Source: an uncultured Lachnospiraceae bacterium (GTDB lineage: Bacteria > Bacillota > Clostridia > Lachnospirales > Lachnospiraceae). From it: a stretch of DNA of 64,000 nt. The stretch covers positions 1 to 64,000 of the forward strand of contig CAJTVN010000020.1 in NCBI GenBank assembly GCA_910579685.1. The letters run 5' to 3'. Both the position numbers and the translations under genes were made by a program. The notes beneath the pieces were generated by a model that saw nothing but the letters and a program-made list of their open reading frames with translations, was not told the DNA's origin and ran no database searches. Position 1 is the stretch's first letter; each line of letters opens with the position of its first letter. This document shows, piece by piece, positions 1 to 8,110 of the stretch.

Positions 1-24
1 CGGGTTCGATTCCCGTCGGAGTCA
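1..24 (+). tRNA. 3' end of a tRNA, possibly tRNA-Asp (partial)
   Basis: The window opens inside a tRNA. A T-stem/loop with the TTCGATT loop is visible at about 1-16, followed by a seven-base acceptor strand CGGAGTC and an A discriminator at 24. No CCA is encoded. The anticodon lies outside the window. The acceptor sequence would suit tRNA-Asp or another tRNA beginning GRCTCCG, so the amino acid is a guess. The next tRNA follows after 35 bases, so this is the end of a tRNA cluster. Confidence 0.7.
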
Positions 25-59
25 CGAAAAGTAAATAGTTAGCATAGAATGTAATGTGT

Positions 60-131
60 GGCGCAGTAGCCAAGTGGTAAGGCGTGGGTCTGCAACACCC
101 TGATTCACCGGTTCAAATCCGGTCTGCGCCT
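60..131 (+). tRNA. tRNA-Cys (GCA)
   Basis: A complete cloverleaf. The acceptor strands GGCGCAG (60-66) and CTGCGCC (124-130) pair perfectly. The D-arm carries AGTGGTAAGGC. The anticodon loop reads CTGCAAC with anticodon GCA, and the T-loop is TTCAAAT. The discriminator base is U at 131, as is typical for tRNA-Cys. CCA is not encoded. It is the last gene of a tRNA cluster and is followed directly by a terminator. Confidence 0.95.
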
Positions 132-133
132 CT

Positions 134-164
134 TAAAAACCTCTTGTTTTTAAGAGGTTTTTTT
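134..164 (+). terminator. Rho-independent terminator of the tRNA cluster
   Basis: The stem AACCTCTT / AAGAGGTT encloses a loop of Ts and is followed by a run of seven Ts. It starts three bases after the tRNA-Cys 3' end. Confidence 0.85.
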
Positions 165-335
165 GTTGATACCTTTTGCAGGCCATGGGGTATGTCGAGG
201 ACTTTGCAGATAAAACGCAGGGAAGAGTGCGAGGAGCTGGAAAAGAGGATAGCGGAAAGCCGGGATGGGAATGTGGAAAGGCCGCATTGGACGAGAAGAC
301 GAATTCGGTTCAGATGGATGCAGACAACGCACAGC

Positions 336-413
336 GCATTATGGGAATATGCGCATAAAAGCGGAAAAGAATCTTTTCAGCTGACCTTTGAGGAGATTCG
401 GGAGATTGCGGGT
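336..413 (+). pseudogene. Possible remnant of a small Clostridial hypothetical protein
   Basis: The 400 bases between the tRNA terminator and the DUF2461 gene hold no convincing complete gene. In one plus-strand frame, 336-413 reads like a conserved block ending in SFQLTFEEIREIAG. That resembles the F-x-x-TF-x-EI-x-x-I-x-G block I recall from short hypothetical proteins of Clostridia. The family's following block is absent and the frame continues into unrelated sequence, with no ribosome binding site upstream. If real, this is a decayed fragment. Confidence 0.25.
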
Positions 414-565
414 AATGCATTCATATCAGAGGCATATCCCGCACAATCTTTATCAAAAGCCAGAAACATGGTGCGTATATTCATCATATTTCTGATTAAT
501 GCCCAGACATCCGCATTGAATTGTGGATGTCTGGGCATGCTATTAACTGAAATTTGAATCCTTCA

Positions 566-1249
566 TTACCTTGCCGGCATCTGAAAGTCGGCAAGAGCCC
601 GGTTCAGATAATCGTTGAATGGTTTCATAATACGGAAAAGCCCGGATGCCTTTGTGAGAAATATTTCGACATCATGCAGTTCTTCATCTTTGACCGGATA
701 TTCCAGATACCAGCTCTTATATTTTAAGTATTCTGCCTGTGGATGTCCCCGGTCATATCCGGCTGGGACATTTTTCAGAGCGGATCCCTGCACAGAGAAA
801 TATTTCTCAAATTCCGGATCATGGATGATGGCTTCAAATTCTTTGCCGTTGCTGGCAATATGGTCCCGCACCATTGACGTTGCATCTTTGAACATATCTG
901 CAAACAGGCCGCCGCCTAAAAAGGACTGATTGCCGGGTTTTATCATGAGATAATAGCCGACAGGGATTGGCAGTTTTCCCTTTGAAGAAATATGCGTGCG
1001 AAATGCCGGGTTATAGGGAGACTTATCGTAGCTGAACCTGGTATCCCTCACCAGCTTAAAGGTAAGATTTTTCGGCTCATTGTGCAGCACGCTGCCGTCA
1101 AATTCGCCGATTCGGAGGATCAGCGCCCCGATCAATGCCTCAAATTCTGTGTTTGCCACCCTGTTCTCGGCTTTATGTTCATGGTACCATTCCCGGTTAT
1201 TGTTCTCACTTAAATCGGAAAGGTAATTCAGGATAAGCTGTGTATTCAT
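566..1249 (-). CDS. DUF2461 family protein
   Basis: A 227-residue protein that matches the DUF2461 (TIGR02453) family over its full length. Visible blocks are NNREWYHEHK near the N-terminus, the central RDTRFSYDKSPYNP block followed by FRTHIS, and the glycine-rich GGGLFADM region. The molecular function of the family is not known. The start at 1249 is chosen because AGGGGG lies about nine bases upstream; a longer frame would run back into the sigma-factor gene. Only 13 bases separate it from that gene's stop, so both are probably one transcript. No signal peptide or membrane segment is visible. Confidence 0.85.
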   Translation of the reverse strand: MNTQLILNYLSDLSENNNREWYHEHKAENRVANTEFEALIGALILRIGEFDGSVLHNEPKNLTFKLVRDTRFSYDKSPYNPAFRTHISSKGKLPIPVGYYLMIKPGNQSFLGGGLFADMFKDATSMVRDHIASNGKEFEAIIHDPEFEKYFSVQGSALKNVPAGYDRGHPQAEYLKYKSWYLEYPVKDEELHDVEIFLTKASGLFRIMKPFNDYLNRALADFQMPAR

Positions 1250-1262
1250 TTTTCCGTTCCCC

Positions 1263-2108
1263 CTAAGCATTTGTAACAACAAAACAGGAAGTTCCATCCA
1301 GGAATTTTTGGATAAACTCTTTCAGGCATGCAGGTGACTCATAGGTTTTGCAAAAAGCAAATTTCTGTGAGATGTCATCAATGTCTTCCATAGCTTCTTT
1401 GACTTCCACCATGATATCCTTTGGGACAGCAGAAGCGAAATGAAGTTGCGCAGGGTTGATCCGGTGATTTTGGATGGCGTAATTGACTCTGTCTGTACAG
1501 CGGCATTTTCCGTTTCCGTACTCGCCGCAGTATGCTCTTAAGAAATCCGCCATTTTGCTGCGAATTCTGGAAAGCCGCTGCCTGTAGGCTTCCGGAGTGA
1601 TGCCCAGAATATCGCCTGCGATTCGGCTGTCCACCTTGAACATTGTCCCTAAAATAAAGATACACCGGCTTTCGGCATCGAGACATTGAAGCATGACATT
1701 CGTACAGGACAGTTTCAGTTCTTCTGCTAAAACAGATTTTTCCACATTCTGCGTGAGGTCAGGAACATCATCGATTTTACCATTTTTAATATCATCCCCA
1801 TAGAATTCAAAGCTAAGGGGAAATTTTGCGAACATATGCTTCTGATAGTTTTTCAGATGGTTTGTCGCAATGCGGAAAACCCAGGTGGAGAATGCGCTTT
1901 CTCCCTTAAAAGAAGACAGATGGGTAATGATTTTTAACAGAATATCCTGTGTGGCATCCTCCGCATCAGGGAAAGTGCCGAGCATACGCAGGGACAGGTT
2001 AAACACCAGATCCTGCACGCTGAGAATCACGGTTTCCAGAGATTCTTTATCTCCGGCAGTGGCTTTCTCTATCAAAGCCAACAGTTCTTCATTCGTCTTA
2101 TTTTTCAT
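1263..2108 (-). CDS. ECF-type RNA polymerase sigma factor with C-terminal extension
   Basis: A 281-residue protein. Residues about 25-95 hold sigma region 2, with FPDAEDATQDILLKI and the promoter-melting block FSTWVFRIATNHLKNY. Residues about 130-185 hold region 4, with the helix-turn-helix RIAGDILGITPEAYRQRLSR. The last 90 or so residues are an extension beginning with a Cys cluster (CGEYGNGKCRC), which could bind a metal. No anti-sigma gene is adjacent. AAGGAGGT sits nine bases before the ATG. It is the first gene of a two-gene operon with the DUF2461 protein. Promoter specificity cannot be read from the sequence. Confidence 0.88.
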   Translation of the reverse strand: MKNKTNEELLALIEKATAGDKESLETVILSVQDLVFNLSLRMLGTFPDAEDATQDILLKIITHLSSFKGESAFSTWVFRIATNHLKNYQKHMFAKFPLSFEFYGDDIKNGKIDDVPDLTQNVEKSVLAEELKLSCTNVMLQCLDAESRCIFILGTMFKVDSRIAGDILGITPEAYRQRLSRIRSKMADFLRAYCGEYGNGKCRCTDRVNYAIQNHRINPAQLHFASAVPKDIMVEVKEAMEDIDDISQKFAFCKTYESPACLKEFIQKFLDGTSCFVVTNA

Positions 2109-2299
2109 GGCTTTTTACCTCCTTACTTCTTTTAGACAACGGAAAGAAGGTGGTGTGACAGGAAAAACAAATTTTTATAAAATTTTGGTATTAGATAAAA
2201 AGAGCCGGAGTTTGCCCTGAATTTCACGGAAGTCTGCCTTATGCTTCTGACATTATTTTCCTTCCTGTTTGTCCCGCCATAGAAATCCCTTTTTCTCAA

Positions 2300-2328
2300 A
2301 GTATAGCATGATTCTGCCGTTTTGTCAG
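2300..2328 (-). promoter_or_regulatory. Probable promoter of the sigma factor/DUF2461 operon
   Basis: On the minus strand a -35 CTGACA (2328-2323) and a -10 TATACT (2305-2300) are separated by exactly 17 bases. The implied 5' untranslated region is about 185 bases. No riboswitch was recognised in it. Confidence 0.55.
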
Positions 2329-2374
2329 TTGCGATTTGTTTGTTATACGGAATGTGAACAAAGAGAACGGTAGA

Positions 2375-2602
2375 ATGTGTTTGTCCTGCGTGTGCTGCGG
2401 ATCATTTCACGGCATCCAGGAGGTATCCTGCGGCATATATGACATTTACTGTACCAGCTGGGATATGCTTGAGAAAGATGCGCAGTGCGACCACGCACAT
2501 TTGTATAAGCTGTTCGAATCGATGATTGTTTATTGCAAAGATAAAAGCGTATGGAAAAGGCTGGATGGGATTAGAAGAAAATTGGAAAAACAAAATGGCT
2601 GA
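2375..2602 (+). CDS. Small Cys-rich hypothetical protein (uncertain)
   Basis: A possible 75-residue protein. It is rich in cysteine, including an N-terminal CVCC, and has a basic C-terminal helix ending in RRKLEKQNG. I do not recognise it. The start is uncertain and no good ribosome binding site is visible. A plus-strand terminator at 2668-2708 suggests that something here is transcribed in this direction. It could equally be a chance frame or a decayed gene. Confidence 0.28.
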   Translation: MCLSCVCCGSFHGIQEVSCGIYDIYCTSWDMLEKDAQCDHAHLYKLFESMIVYCKDKSVWKRLDGIRRKLEKQNG

Positions 2603-2667
2603 GGCGGCAGGCAGAGATCTGCTTTTGACTATTATACTGTAAATTCAGCTAAACAGTTGTATGGTGC

Positions 2668-2708
2668 CAGAGCGCATAGAGCATAGGATCTATGTGCTCT
2701 GATTTTTT
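2668..2708 (+). terminator. Rho-independent terminator
   Basis: The arms AGAGCGCATAG and CTATGTGCTCT pair with one mismatch and are followed by GATTTTTT. It insulates the ABC-transporter operon from whatever is read from upstream. Confidence 0.75.
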
Positions 2709-2754
2709 ATGCACGGGCTCACACGGACGAAATACGGCGCAGTTGAAAAAAAGA

Positions 2755-2809
2755 TTTCACAGAGGTTTCATGCGGATTTCACAGGAACTTCAACGCAATT
2801 TTTTATTCT
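2755..2809 (+). promoter_or_regulatory. Four 11-bp-spaced TTTCA repeats and -10 box (OmpR-type regulator site)
   Basis: TTTCA occurs at 2755, 2766 and 2777, followed by CTTCA at 2788, with an exact period of 11 bases. A TATTCT -10 box lies at 2804-2809 and the position of the -35 box has only a poor match (ACAGGA). Tandem repeats of one helical turn that replace the -35 box are typical targets of OmpR/PhoB/VanR-family activators. The nearest such regulator is encoded at 6041-6718. The site precedes the 50-residue peptide and the first ABC transporter, so it probably makes them inducible. Confidence 0.6.
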
Positions 2810-2857
2810 TACCCCATCAGGAGGGAAGGAACTTTCCTCATAAAGGAGGTTACGATT

Positions 2858-3010
2858 ATGTTTTCAGGCTTGGAATGGTACTGGTGGCTTGTGATTGTGG
2901 CGGTGCTCATCGTCTCTATCCCGTTCAAGGTAAAGCTTATGAAATGGTGGAGCGGGCGGAAGCAGAGCAAGAAAAAGGGGAAGTCTGGGAAATGGGGGGA
3001 TGAAGAATGA
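2858..3010 (+). CDS. 50-residue single-pass membrane peptide
   Basis: A short gene with an excellent ribosome binding site (AAAGGAGG) just upstream of its ATG. The product has an aromatic start (WYWW), one hydrophobic segment over about residues 8-23 and a strongly basic tail (KQSKKKGKSGK), so it should sit in the membrane with its tail inside. Its stop overlaps the start of the ABC ATPase as ATGA, which implies translational coupling. The position suggests an accessory part of the exporter or of peptide immunity. I know no named family for it. Confidence 0.75.
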   Translation: MFSGLEWYWWLVIVAVLIVSIPFKVKLMKWWSGRKQSKKKGKSGKWGDEE

Positions 3011-3870
3011 TTGAGGTGAAGGATCTGACTTTTTCCTACGGGAAGATTTTCCATGGAAAAGACAAACAGGTATTACACGGCCTGAACTTTACCGTGGAGG
3101 ATAGTGAGATTTTTGGATTTCTGGGGCCGAACGGCTCCGGAAAGTCTACCACCCAGAAGATATTGACCGGCATCCTGAAGGGGCATGGCGGTAGGGTATC
3201 CCTATTCGGGAAAGATATAAAGGAAGTTCATACGCAGGAGTTTTTTCAGAAAATTGGCGTCCTGTTTGAATTCCCCTATCTGTATGCCAATTTAAGCGCC
3301 CTTGACAACCTGCATTATTTTTCCTCTTTTTATCCCAGAGAACAACTGCGGGATGCGCAGGAAGTGCTGGATGAACTGGAGTTCAAGAAGGATTTCTTAA
3401 AGAAACCGGTATCCTCATACTCTAAGGGGATGCGCCAGCGTGTCAGTATGGCGAGGGCTTTGATCAGCAACCCGAAACTCCTGTTTCTGGACGAGCCGAC
3501 CAGCGGCCTTGATCCCACCGGAGCCGTCCTCTTCCGCAGGATCATAGAGAAGGAACGTCAAAAGGGAACAACGGTATTCGTAACAACCCACAATATGCTG
3601 GATGCCGATCTGCTCTGCGACAGGGTTGCTTTTATTTCCGATGGAAACATTGTTGCCCTTGATACGCCGAAAAATCTGAAGGAACAGAACGGCAGCCGCA
3701 GCATTGCCGTCCGCTATCTGTATCAGGGCAGAAGGGAAGAACAGACGCTGGAAGCGCAGTCGCTGAAAGCGGGCATTCCTTTTCCGTATGACGAACTGCT
3801 CAGCATACACTCCAAGGAGCCGACTCTGGAGGATATCTTCATCCGGTATGCGGGAAGGAGGCTATCTTGA
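3007..3870 (+). CDS. ABC transporter ATP-binding protein (LanF/BcrA-like)
   Basis: A 287-residue cytoplasmic ATPase. Walker A is GPNGSGKST (residues 40-48), the ABC signature is YSKGMRQRVSMARAL, Walker B is LLFLDEPTSGLD, and the H-loop is VTTHNM. The region after residue 215 matches the C-terminal part of drug and lantibiotic-immunity ATPases and ends in PTLEDIFIRYAG. It starts inside the stop of the small membrane peptide and its own stop overlaps the start of the next permease. It should power export, or removal from the membrane, of a peptide or similar amphiphile. The substrate is inferred from context. Confidence 0.9.
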   Translation: MIEVKDLTFSYGKIFHGKDKQVLHGLNFTVEDSEIFGFLGPNGSGKSTTQKILTGILKGHGGRVSLFGKDIKEVHTQEFFQKIGVLFEFPYLYANLSALDNLHYFSSFYPREQLRDAQEVLDELEFKKDFLKKPVSSYSKGMRQRVSMARALISNPKLLFLDEPTSGLDPTGAVLFRRIIEKERQKGTTVFVTTHNMLDADLLCDRVAFISDGNIVALDTPKNLKEQNGSRSIAVRYLYQGRREEQTLEAQSLKAGIPFPYDELLSIHSKEPTLEDIFIRYAGRRLS

Positions 3871-4868
3871 AGAGTTCATATTCTTTATTAAAAAAAGACT
3901 GCAGGATGATGGCCTCAGGAAAATTCTTTCTTGTAGCGTTGGGATCATTTTTACTCTATACGTTGTTCATTCATTTTGGCTATCTGAATTTCATGGGGGA
4001 TAATGCCAATATCTACAATGTATATCTCTATGATCCGGCAGGGATCCATACAGAGATATCGCCGCTGATCCATTCGGTGGCTTCTGTGGAAGAATTGGAG
4101 GAGGCGCTTGCCGGGGACACAAGCGGAGGCGTCGGGATCCACATAAAGGATGGGGAACCAGGTATTGTACTTTATGCAGGAACCGAAAAGGTTGACCGGC
4201 ACAGAGCGGATTATGCGCTTTCACTCCTGCATTCCGGCATCGGATATCAGCCGGAAATCGTGGGGGACAATACCCCGGAAATGAAACAGCGCAGGGAGAT
4301 CACCTGTGAACTGTTGTTCATTGAGATTGTTGCCGTAGGATTTTTAGGGATTGCGTCCGTACTGTTTAAAGAAAAACAGATGGGAGTGATCCGCATCCAT
4401 GCCATTATGCCGTTCCCAAAGAGCCTGTTTGTATGTTCCAAGATCTTTCTTTTTCTTCTCACAGATCTGGTTTTTGCAGCTTTGATGACGCTGTTTAATG
4501 TGGGACCAAAAGAAGCGGGTTGCATTTTGCCCGCCGTACTGATACAGACGGGAATTCTGTCCCTGATTATGACTCTCACGGGTTTTGGCTGTACGATGCT
4601 GTTAAAAGACTTCAAACAGTTTTCTCTGGCCTATCTGATGATTGCGCTTTTTACCGCAACACCGGTTTTCCTGTCGGCCAACACTGCAATCAAAATGGAC
4701 TGGATTGATTGTCATCCGTTTTATTATCTGTATATGGGTCTGAAAAACGCATTTTTCGGTACGCCTGTGGCAAACCCGGTTTATTATGTCTGTGTAATGT
4801 GTGTCATTATTTTACTCTTTGGTGTTGCCACCGCTGCATTCCACAAAGAGATGGGAAAGGAGGGCTGA
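3867..4868 (+). CDS. ABC transporter permease (LanE/BcrB-like, first subunit)
   Basis: A 333-residue membrane protein starting with TTG that overlaps the ATPase stop by three bases. One membrane helix lies near residues 17-37. An extracytoplasmic domain of about 115 residues follows, then five or six helices from about residue 150 to the end (LLFIEIVAVGFLGIASVLF and later). This layout matches ABC-2-type permeases of lantibiotic immunity and bacitracin exporters. It is likely to form a heterodimer with the next gene product. Confidence 0.8.
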   Translation: MKSSYSLLKKDCRMMASGKFFLVALGSFLLYTLFIHFGYLNFMGDNANIYNVYLYDPAGIHTEISPLIHSVASVEELEEALAGDTSGGVGIHIKDGEPGIVLYAGTEKVDRHRADYALSLLHSGIGYQPEIVGDNTPEMKQRREITCELLFIEIVAVGFLGIASVLFKEKQMGVIRIHAIMPFPKSLFVCSKIFLFLLTDLVFAALMTLFNVGPKEAGCILPAVLIQTGILSLIMTLTGFGCTMLLKDFKQFSLAYLMIALFTATPVFLSANTAIKMDWIDCHPFYYLYMGLKNAFFGTPVANPVYYVCVMCVIILLFGVATAAFHKEMGKEG

Positions 4869-4870
4869 GT

Positions 4871-5884
4871 ATGAAAGGGGTGATCTATCAGGCAAAAAGT
4901 ATAAGGAAAGATAAATTCTGCATCATGTCGTTTCTCCTGCCTATTGCGGTGGCTGTCGCATTGAAGGTTGCCGGTTCCATTGACCTTTCTTCTTTAGGAG
5001 AATATTATTTTTGTGTGATGGATGGTGAGGTCACGGATGAAACGAGGGAGTGGCTTACAGGGTATGGCAAGGTTACGGTCTGTCAGACGAGAGATGAATG
5101 GCTTTCGGCAATCAGGGAGCCGTCTACCAATCTGATTGGCGTGGAGATGGACAAAGAAGGTATCAGAACCGTTTTGTCCGGTGATGAATTAAGTATATGG
5201 CAGCAGATGGCAGGTACGCTTCCGGACCTCTATGAGCGGCGGGAAATGTCAGCCGGAGTAAGTATACAGACTTTGGAACAGCCTGACGTACTGACAGGAT
5301 TCCAGTATATTTTTATGGCAATGACGCTGCTCGTTGCCATGTTCATGGGATGTACTTTTAATGCGATGAACATTATTTCTGAAAAAGAGGACGGTATTGC
5401 GCTGATCAATGAGATACTGCCTATGACGCCCAGACAATATGTGGTTCAGAAGATTTTTGTGGGCTTTGTATTTGGCTTCCTGTCCGCAATGGTCACGGCG
5501 GCAATCTGTTTCCGGCTTTCTCACGAAGGGATGGCGGCCATGCTTGTTCTGACGGTGCTTTCGGCCTTTGTAGCGGCACTGGTGGGCCTGTTTGTAGGCC
5601 GTATTTCAGAGGGGATGATGGCAGGTGTAGTTTATATCAAAATCGTTATGATCGTGTTTATGGCGGTTCCCCTTCTTAAGTATCTGGCGGTGGCGGAAAA
5701 TAAGGCGCTCTCCGCCATCTGCTATTTTGTCCCGTCCAGCGCCACCTTTGAGGGCGTAATGGATCTGGCGAATGGAGGTATGGCAGCGGCAGGCAAAGAC
5801 ATGGTGATCCTTGCGGTCCATTGTGCAGGCTGGTTTTTGCTTTATCTTCTGCTATCCAGGCACCGGAAGAAACACTCATTTTGA
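4871..5884 (+). CDS. ABC transporter permease (LanG-like, second subunit)
   Basis: A 337-residue membrane protein with the same plan as the preceding permease: an N-terminal helix (FLLPIAVAVALKVAGSI), an outer domain of about 140 residues and then five or six helices (FMAMTLLVAMFMGCTFNAM onward). The start at 4871 has AAAGGAGGG upstream and lies two bases after the previous stop. The frame extends further 5', but that part overlaps the previous gene and is not needed. It completes an ATPase plus two-permease set. Confidence 0.8.
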   Translation: MKGVIYQAKSIRKDKFCIMSFLLPIAVAVALKVAGSIDLSSLGEYYFCVMDGEVTDETREWLTGYGKVTVCQTRDEWLSAIREPSTNLIGVEMDKEGIRTVLSGDELSIWQQMAGTLPDLYERREMSAGVSIQTLEQPDVLTGFQYIFMAMTLLVAMFMGCTFNAMNIISEKEDGIALINEILPMTPRQYVVQKIFVGFVFGFLSAMVTAAICFRLSHEGMAAMLVLTVLSAFVAALVGLFVGRISEGMMAGVVYIKIVMIVFMAVPLLKYLAVAENKALSAICYFVPSSATFEGVMDLANGGMAAAGKDMVILAVHCAGWFLLYLLLSRHRKKHSF

Positions 5885-5918
5885 ATCATCTGACCAAAAA
5901 GATCAGTCCGTCATTAAA

Positions 5919-5946
5919 TTGTCACTTTTATATGGTAAAATATAAG
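5919..5946 (+). promoter_or_regulatory. Probable promoter of the two-component system at 6041
   Basis: TTGTCA (5919-5924) and TATAAG (5941-5946) are spaced by 16 bases. The 5' leader then contains the hairpin at 5993-6022. Confidence 0.45.
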
Positions 5947-5992
5947 TGAAAAGTTTACGGGCGGTTTTACAACCAGCTTAATCAATGAAAGG

Positions 5993-6022
5993 CCCCCGGC
6001 GTACAGGGAGGTACGCCGGGGG
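5993..6022 (+). repeat. 12-bp perfect inverted repeat in the leader of the response-regulator gene
   Basis: CCCCCGGCGTAC (5993-6004) and GTACGCCGGGGG (6011-6022) flank a six-base loop. The stem is very GC-rich but no T-run follows. It lies 18 bases before the response-regulator ATG, so it may act as a weak terminator, an RNA-stability element or an mRNA structure controlling translation. Confidence 0.7.
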
Positions 6023-6040
6023 GCAGAAAGGACGGGGAAA

Positions 6041-6718
6041 ATGGCCGTGGCTGATCTGTATTATGTAGAGGATGATCCGGGTATCGCAATGCTTGTTAAA
6101 GAATATTTGGAACACAAGGACTTTAAGGTAACAATCTTTGTAACGCTCGCACAGGCGGGACAGGCACTAAAGGAACATATCCCAACCCTTGTTTTGCTGG
6201 ACTGGAACATGCCGGATGGACGCGGAGACGGTTTGTGCCGGTGGATTCGAAGGAACTGGAAAGAGCTGCCCATTATTTTTCTTACAGTCCGGGGAGACTG
6301 TGCGGATATTGTTTCGGGCTTTGGGAACGGTGCGGACGACTATATCGTGAAGCCGTTTGAACTGGAGGTATTGCATTCACGGATTCTGGCATTACTGCGC
6401 AGAACCGGTAACGTGGCGGGGCAGTATCTTTCCTGTGACGGGATCAGGATGGATTTAAACCGCCATACTGTTTTCCAGCGCTTAGAGGAAATCTTTTTAA
6501 GCGAGGCAGAATACCAGTTGCTTTTGTGTCTGATGCAGAATAAGGGAAAGACGGTAACAAGGGAAAAAATACTGGAGCGGGTATGGGATGCAAACGGAAA
6601 TTATGTGAACAATAATACGTTAACTGTTACCATGAAGCGTTTGAGAGACAAGCTTCACCAGCCGGTGTGCCTGAAAACTGTCAGAAGCGTAGGCTACCGT
6701 ATGGAGGATACCCTATGA
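6041..6718 (+). CDS. OmpR/PhoB-family response regulator
   Basis: A 225-residue DNA-binding regulator. The receiver domain (about 5-120) shows the acidic pair E10-D11-D12, the phosphorylation site D54 in LLDWNMPDG, T in FLTVRG and K in YIVKPFE. The winged-helix domain (about 130-225) ends with the typical TVRSVGYRME. Its stop overlaps the start of the partner kinase. Lying between two ABC transporters, it is likely to control at least one of them. The 11-bp repeats at 2755-2792 are a candidate binding site. Confidence 0.92.
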   Translation: MAVADLYYVEDDPGIAMLVKEYLEHKDFKVTIFVTLAQAGQALKEHIPTLVLLDWNMPDGRGDGLCRWIRRNWKELPIIFLTVRGDCADIVSGFGNGADDYIVKPFELEVLHSRILALLRRTGNVAGQYLSCDGIRMDLNRHTVFQRLEEIFLSEAEYQLLLCLMQNKGKTVTREKILERVWDANGNYVNNNTLTVTMKRLRDKLHQPVCLKTVRSVGYRMEDTL

Positions 6719-7977
6719 GTGGACGGAAAAATATACTGGTCGTTTTTGGATTCGTCCTGTCCGTCGGCCTGATAGCTGCGGCGGTTTCTGTCCTGTTTGC
6801 CTCTTACCATTACAGCCGGATTCAGTTTGAACTGCTGAATGTAATCTGCGGCGAGGTGGTGGAGCAGGAGCCGGAAACAAAAAATATCATTTCCGCAGCA
6901 TTAAAGGAATATACGGGAGGAAATCCTGACGGTGTGGCGGAAGAAGACGTGCTGTCGGCATTGGGATATCGTATCTCTGATTTTACAGGCTCTGCCTGTG
7001 AGCGGAATCTTTTGTTTGCGGCAATGGGATTTCTGACAGGAATCCTTCTTTTTATATTTACTTTTTTGTATCGGAATAAAAGGGAAGCCCTGCGGATCCG
7101 GGCTCTGGCGGAGTATCTGGAACAGGCAAATATCGGAAAGGCCGTCATTTTGTCCGCTTCCGGTGAGGATGATTTCTCAAAACTGGAAGATGAGATTTAT
7201 AAGACGGTGACATTTCTTTATCAGACGAAAGACAGGGCAATACAGGTAAAGAACGATTTTGCAGAAAATCTGTCCAATATTGCCCACCAGCTCAAAACGC
7301 CGATCACGGCCATTTCCCTTTCTGTCCAGATGTTGAAGCGGAACGCACCAGATACTTTTCCATTATGCGATACCTTGCAGGGCAATGGGCCGAATGTCCA
7401 TCCCTGCTGTCAAAGCTTCAGCTTTTACAACAAATATCTGGAACAGATAGAGAAACAGCTTTCACGGCTGACACATCTTGAAGAAGCCCTGCTGGTTCTT
7501 TCCAGGATTGATTCCGGAACCTTGCAGTTACAGAGGGACGAGGCAGATGTCTTTACGCTTCTTGTTCTTGCGGCGGATAACCTGCAGGAGCTGTTTGTGC
7601 ATTCCCACACTTCTGTTGATATACCGGAGCAGGGGGAAATGCTGGTGACTGCGGATCTGGACTGGACCATGGAGGCGGTCATGAATCTGATGAAAAACTG
7701 CATGGAGCACAATCCAGGGGGAACCATCCACTGTTCCTGTGCGCAGAATCCGCTCTATACGGAAATTCAGATCTGGGATGATGGGGAAGGATTCGCAAAA
7801 GAAGATATTCCTCACCTTTTTGAACGGTTTTATCGTGGGAAAAACGCATGTGAGGGCGGTATCGGAATCGGGCTGGCTTTGTCAAAAGAGATAATTGAAC
7901 GCCAGAACGGAACCATACGGGCTCGAAATAAACCGGACGGCGGCGCTCTTTTTGAAATTCGCTTTTACAGTCACTGA
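6715..7977 (+). CDS. Sensor histidine kinase (two-membrane-segment, VanS-like)
   Basis: A 420-residue kinase whose ATG overlaps the regulator stop. Membrane helices lie at about residues 7-27 and 99-119, with an outer loop of about 70 residues between them. A HAMP-like linker follows. The phospho-acceptor is H191 in NIAHQLKTP. The ATPase domain has N-, G1- (DDGEGF) and G2-boxes (GIGIGLALS). An unusual segment of about 30 residues with three cysteines (around PLCDTLQGNG and HPCCQS) is inserted between the two DHp helices. It probably senses an antimicrobial peptide or envelope stress, an inference from the neighbouring transporters. Confidence 0.9.
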   Translation: MSGRKNILVVFGFVLSVGLIAAAVSVLFASYHYSRIQFELLNVICGEVVEQEPETKNIISAALKEYTGGNPDGVAEEDVLSALGYRISDFTGSACERNLLFAAMGFLTGILLFIFTFLYRNKREALRIRALAEYLEQANIGKAVILSASGEDDFSKLEDEIYKTVTFLYQTKDRAIQVKNDFAENLSNIAHQLKTPITAISLSVQMLKRNAPDTFPLCDTLQGNGPNVHPCCQSFSFYNKYLEQIEKQLSRLTHLEEALLVLSRIDSGTLQLQRDEADVFTLLVLAADNLQELFVHSHTSVDIPEQGEMLVTADLDWTMEAVMNLMKNCMEHNPGGTIHCSCAQNPLYTEIQIWDDGEGFAKEDIPHLFERFYRGKNACEGGIGIGLALSKEIIERQNGTIRARNKPDGGALFEIRFYSH

Positions 7978-8110
7978 GCTGTAACTTTCATTTGCTATAC
8001 TGTATATGAGCCGAAAGAGCTGTGTCAGCAGCGGGAAGCGTTGAAAGCGTGTTTTGCGAATGACGTGTGCTGAACGGAAAATGAAGGCAGATGAAAGGAG
8101 AAAACCCAGA

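Noticed and set aside
84..557. 157-residue open frame on the plus strand starting inside the tRNA-Cys gene
   Set aside because: It begins inside the tRNA and crosses the terminator, with no ribosome binding site. Only a short block (336-413) resembles a known protein and is listed as a possible remnant.
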